From assembly GCA_016195205.1 (NCBI GenBank), contig JACQAB010000046.1:1-7949 (forward strand): a stretch of DNA of 7,949 nt, in the 5' to 3' direction. How positions within the stretch are numbered: position 1 is the stretch's first letter; the number at the start of each line of letters is the position of its first letter. This DNA comes from Pseudomonadota bacterium. Its GTDB lineage: Bacteria; Pseudomonadota; Alphaproteobacteria; UBA9219; RGZA01. Positions 5,821 through 7,949 of this stretch are shown piece after piece. Both the position numbers and the translations under genes were made by a program. Below the pieces are notes generated by a model. The model ran no database searches, was not told the DNA's origin, and worked only from the letters and a program-made list of their open reading frames with translations.

Positions 5821-6161
5821 AAATTTATTGCATGATCGTGGCCGCGCTGCTTCCCCCCTCGCCCGCCCTGACGGCGAAAGGCGTGGATGAGATTGCGGGC
5901 TTTGTGAAAGACACCATCGCCCTATCCCCCTGGCATCTGCGCATGGGGGTGCGCGTGGCCGAAACCGCGCTGCTGTTCTGGCTGCTGCTGCGGGTGAAAG
6001 GTTTTGCCACCGGCAAGCCCGAGGCGGATTCCATGCGCGCCGCGCTGCGGCGCTTTGAAAAATTCGGCAACATTCCCGCCACCCTGATCCGGCTTTACCG
6101 CTCGCTTTCCCTGCTGGCCTGGGAAGAGCGGCTTGAAGTTGTGAAAGCGCTGGCCGCATGA
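5817..6161 (+). CDS. Small protein between SDR and GMC genes, possible GMC partner
   Basis: 114 residues from the ATG at 5817, which overlaps the preceding stop (ATGA); its own stop overlaps the GMC start in the same way, so translation is coupled on both sides. A short hydrophobic N-terminus is followed by LPPSP, ALTAKGVDEIAGFVKDTI, a hydrophobic helix at about residues 44-57 (AETALLFWLLLRV), and a helical end with RFEKFGNIPATLIRLYRS and EERLEVVKAL. I cannot assign a family. The pattern recalls the small helical subunits, or N-terminal helical extensions, found next to several GMC dehydrogenases (for example the gluconate 2-dehydrogenase subunit 3 type), but no Tat signal is present. An in-frame ATG at 5796 is less likely because it deepens the overlap. 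A role as partner or membrane anchor of the GMC enzyme is inference from position. Confidence 0.72.
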   Translation: MKIYCMIVAALLPPSPALTAKGVDEIAGFVKDTIALSPWHLRMGVRVAETALLFWLLLRVKGFATGKPEADSMRAALRRFEKFGNIPATLIRLYRSLSLLAWEERLEVVKALAA

Positions 6162-7612
6162 AGATGGAATGCGACGTTCTTATCATCGGTTCGGGCGCGG
6201 GCGGGGCCTGTGTGGCCGATGTTTTAACTCGCGCCGGGCTTGACGTGCTGATGATTGAAGAAGGCCCCGAGTTGAAAGCCGGTGAAACCCTTTCCACCGC
6301 GCATGAGGCCCTGCCCCGGCTGTGGCGCGCGGGCGGGTTGACCATGGCGCTGGGCCCCACGCCCATCAGCTACGCCGAAGGGCGGTGCCTAGGTGGGGGG
6401 ACCGAGATTAACAGCGGCATTTTCCAGCGCACTCCGGCAGAATTACTGGAAGCCTGGGCCAAAAAATACCGCATCGTTGATTTCAACGCCCATAGCCTTG
6501 CCCCTTATTACGATCGCGCCACCACGGCGGTGAAAGTTTCGGAAGGCACGGATGATTTTGCAGAAGATTCCGGCATCCTGCGCCGCGGCGGCGAGGCCAT
6601 GGGCTGGAAAGTCAGCACGCTGGATCAAGCGCAGCTTAGCGTGAATGGCCCGCACGGCGGCAGCCTGGCTTATGTTTCGCAAAAAAAACTTTCCGCGAAA
6701 AACGCCCTGCTGCCCGCGGCAAAAACACGCGGGCTGCGCATTCTTTCAGGCTGCCGCGCGCTGCGCCTGGAAACCAAAGGCAAGCATGTCACCCGCGTCC
6801 ACGTTATGCACGGAAAAACACGCGAGGCCATCCAAGTTAAACATGTGTTTCTGTGCGCCGGGGCGATTTACACGCCCTTCCTGCTGCGCCAAAGCGGTTT
6901 TCGCGCGGCGCAAATCGGCTCCAGCCTGCGCATGCATCCCACCATTAAATGTCTGGCCTTTTTCAACCGTGAAGTAAACGCGCAGCAATCGCGCCTGCCG
7001 CTTTGCGCCGTCACGCAATTCATGCCCGACCAGCGTTTGGGCGGATCGGTGTTCATGCCCGCCTTTTACGGCATGGCCCTGGCCGAAAGCTGGGAAGCGC
7101 GCGGCATGCATCTGTTCGACATGAAAAACGCCGCCATGTATTACGCCATGGCGCGGGCCGAAGGACGCGGCTCGGTGCATGCCCTGCCGTTCCTGCCTGA
7201 TCCAGTGGTGCGCTACCGCCTTACACCCGAAGACCGCGCTAATCTGGCCATGAGCGCGGGTCGACTGGCCCAGGCGCTGTTTGCGGCGGGGGCGAAAAAA
7301 GTCTACCCTTCGCTGCGCGGCCACACGGGCTGGAGCGATCCGGCCCAGGCCCGCCATTTTGGCGAACGCGGATTGCAGGAAGGCCAGGCCCATTTGATGA
7401 GCGTGCATCTTTTCAGTTCCTGCCCGCCCGGTGAGAACGCGGCGATCACTGCCACCAGCTCTTACGGGCAGCTGCGCGGCGCCTCGAACGTGACGATTGC
7501 CGATGCCAGCCAGATTCCCGAAGCCCCCGGCGTGAATCCGCAAGCCACGGTGATGGCTCTTGCCTTCCGCAACGCCGAGCATTTCCTGCAAACCAGAAAA
7601 AAGGCCGCCTGA
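6158..7612 (+). CDS. GMC family FAD-dependent oxidoreductase
   Basis: 484 residues, a flavoprotein oxidising an alcohol group on a sugar, sterol or lipid. The FAD motif GSGAGG (residues 11-16, GxGxxG) follows the first strand, with E34/E35 after the second strand to bind the ribose. GMC signature 1 is seen at EGRCLGGGTEINSG (74-87). The C-terminal part has HLFSSC (417-422), corresponding to the HPLGGC-type active-site histidine segment of cholesterol oxidase-like members, then VTIADASQIPEAPGVNPQATVMALA with N460 as the second catalytic position. No signal peptide, so it is cytoplasmic or membrane-peripheral. The substrate domain (about residues 190-400) gives no specific clue. The gene is coupled by ATGA to the small protein and by TGATG to the UbiA gene. 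It could pair with the SDR as an oxidation/reduction couple; the family is sure, the substrate is not. Confidence 0.9.
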   Translation: MKMECDVLIIGSGAGGACVADVLTRAGLDVLMIEEGPELKAGETLSTAHEALPRLWRAGGLTMALGPTPISYAEGRCLGGGTEINSGIFQRTPAELLEAWAKKYRIVDFNAHSLAPYYDRATTAVKVSEGTDDFAEDSGILRRGGEAMGWKVSTLDQAQLSVNGPHGGSLAYVSQKKLSAKNALLPAAKTRGLRILSGCRALRLETKGKHVTRVHVMHGKTREAIQVKHVFLCAGAIYTPFLLRQSGFRAAQIGSSLRMHPTIKCLAFFNREVNAQQSRLPLCAVTQFMPDQRLGGSVFMPAFYGMALAESWEARGMHLFDMKNAAMYYAMARAEGRGSVHALPFLPDPVVRYRLTPEDRANLAMSAGRLAQALFAAGAKKVYPSLRGHTGWSDPAQARHFGERGLQEGQAHLMSVHLFSSCPPGENAAITATSSYGQLRGASNVTIADASQIPEAPGVNPQATVMALAFRNAEHFLQTRKKAA

Positions 7613-7949
7613 TGCTTCACCTGATGCCGCTTCTGCGCCCCAAGCAATGGGTCAAAAACGCTTTCGTTGCCGCGCCGCTGTTTTTCGGGCTGGAACTGTT
7701 CGACATGGCCTCGGCCGCGAAAATCGGCGTGGCGGTGGTGATTTTCTGCCTGCTTTCCAGCGCCGCTTATATTTTCAACGACCTGCGCGACATTGAATCC
7801 GATCGCCAGCACCCTAAAAAGCGCTTTCGCCTGCTGGCTGCCGGCGGCGCCCTGCAAAAAGAAGCCGCCATTCTGGCCATGGCGCTGATTGCCGCGGGCG
7901 TAACGCTGGGCTTTTTGGTGAAATTCCCGCCAGGTTTTTATCTGTACAC
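7612..7949 (+). CDS. UbiA family prenyltransferase, decaprenyl-phosphate phosphoribosyltransferase-like, 3' end missing
   Basis: The first 112 residues of a membrane UbiA-type enzyme that transfers a group to or from a polyprenyl (di)phosphate; the right edge cuts it. The N-terminus LLRPKQWVKN (7-16) followed by a helix with APLFFG, and the first Asp-rich Mg-binding motif N56DxxDxxxD64 with RQHPKKRFR after it, resemble the phosphoribosyl-polyprenol synthase subgroup (the mycobacterial DPPR synthase type) more than 4-hydroxybenzoate prenyltransferases. Membrane segments lie at about 16-30, 36-54 and 83-103. L74 stands where that subgroup usually has Pro (KRxRPxAAG). The ATG overlaps the GMC stop by one base; AAAAGG just upstream may be the ribosome site. 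The second Asp-rich motif lies outside the window. The subgroup assignment is moderate, the UbiA assignment strong. Confidence 0.85.
   Translation, partial: MLHLMPLLRPKQWVKNAFVAAPLFFGLELFDMASAAKIGVAVVIFCLLSSAAYIFNDLRDIESDRQHPKKRFRLLAAGGALQKEAAILAMALIAAGVTLGFLVKFPPGFYLY

Noticed and set aside
5815..6366. A 183-codon minus-strand open frame
   Set aside because: Antisense to the small protein and the GMC start, Arg/Ala/Ser/Pro-rich shadow composition.
6746..7591. A 281-codon minus-strand open frame
   Set aside because: It lies fully inside the GMC oxidoreductase gene, and its His/Arg/Gly-rich composition is typical of an antisense shadow in GC-rich coding DNA.

Overview
The window is moderately GC-rich, densely coded bacterial chromosome, with genes on both strands and only three intergenic gaps (about 116, 134 and 107 bases). 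No rRNA, tRNA, CRISPR array, transposase or integrase is visible. The gene types (long-chain ChrA chromate transporter, bacterial TMEM175 channel, membrane-anchored methyltransferases, SDR/GMC/UbiA operon) and the codon use fit a proteobacterium, most likely an alphaproteobacterium. That placement is an inference from overall resemblance, not from a marker gene.

Layout. (1) Bases 2-1201 (+): a chromate transporter cut by the left edge. (2) Bases 1318-1873 (-): a protein of unknown family, converging on chrA. Its well-placed start (ATG at 1873 behind an AAGGAG ribosome site) is in a different frame from the main 173-residue reading frame, and the two could be joined by a one-base shift at a run of five C. 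(3) Bases 2008-2652 (+): a TMEM175/DUF1211 potassium-channel family protein. (4) Bases 2633-4678 (-): three genes in a row, an unknown 201-residue protein followed by two paralogous methyltransferases with two N-terminal membrane segments each. The last one overlaps the end of the channel gene by 20 bases. (5) Bases 4786 to the right edge (+): a tightly coupled operon of an extended SDR epimerase/dehydrogenase, a small protein, a GMC flavin oxidoreductase and the start of a UbiA-family prenyltransferase resembling decaprenyl-phosphate phosphoribosyltransferases. All its junctions are ATGA or TGATG overlaps.

The operon at 4786-7949+ is the most interesting part. A UbiA enzyme of the phosphoribosyl-polyprenol type next to a flavin oxidoreductase and an NAD(P)-dependent SDR recalls the logic of the mycobacterial decaprenyl-phospho-arabinose pathway (phosphoribosyl transfer, then an oxidation/reduction pair). 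Here, however, the flavoenzyme is of the GMC family rather than the DprE1 family. The substrate cannot be read from the sequence. Also notable are the membrane methyltransferase pair, which resembles the mitochondrial FAM173 lysine methyltransferases, and candidate promoters whose -10 boxes lie so close to the start codon that the messages would be leaderless.
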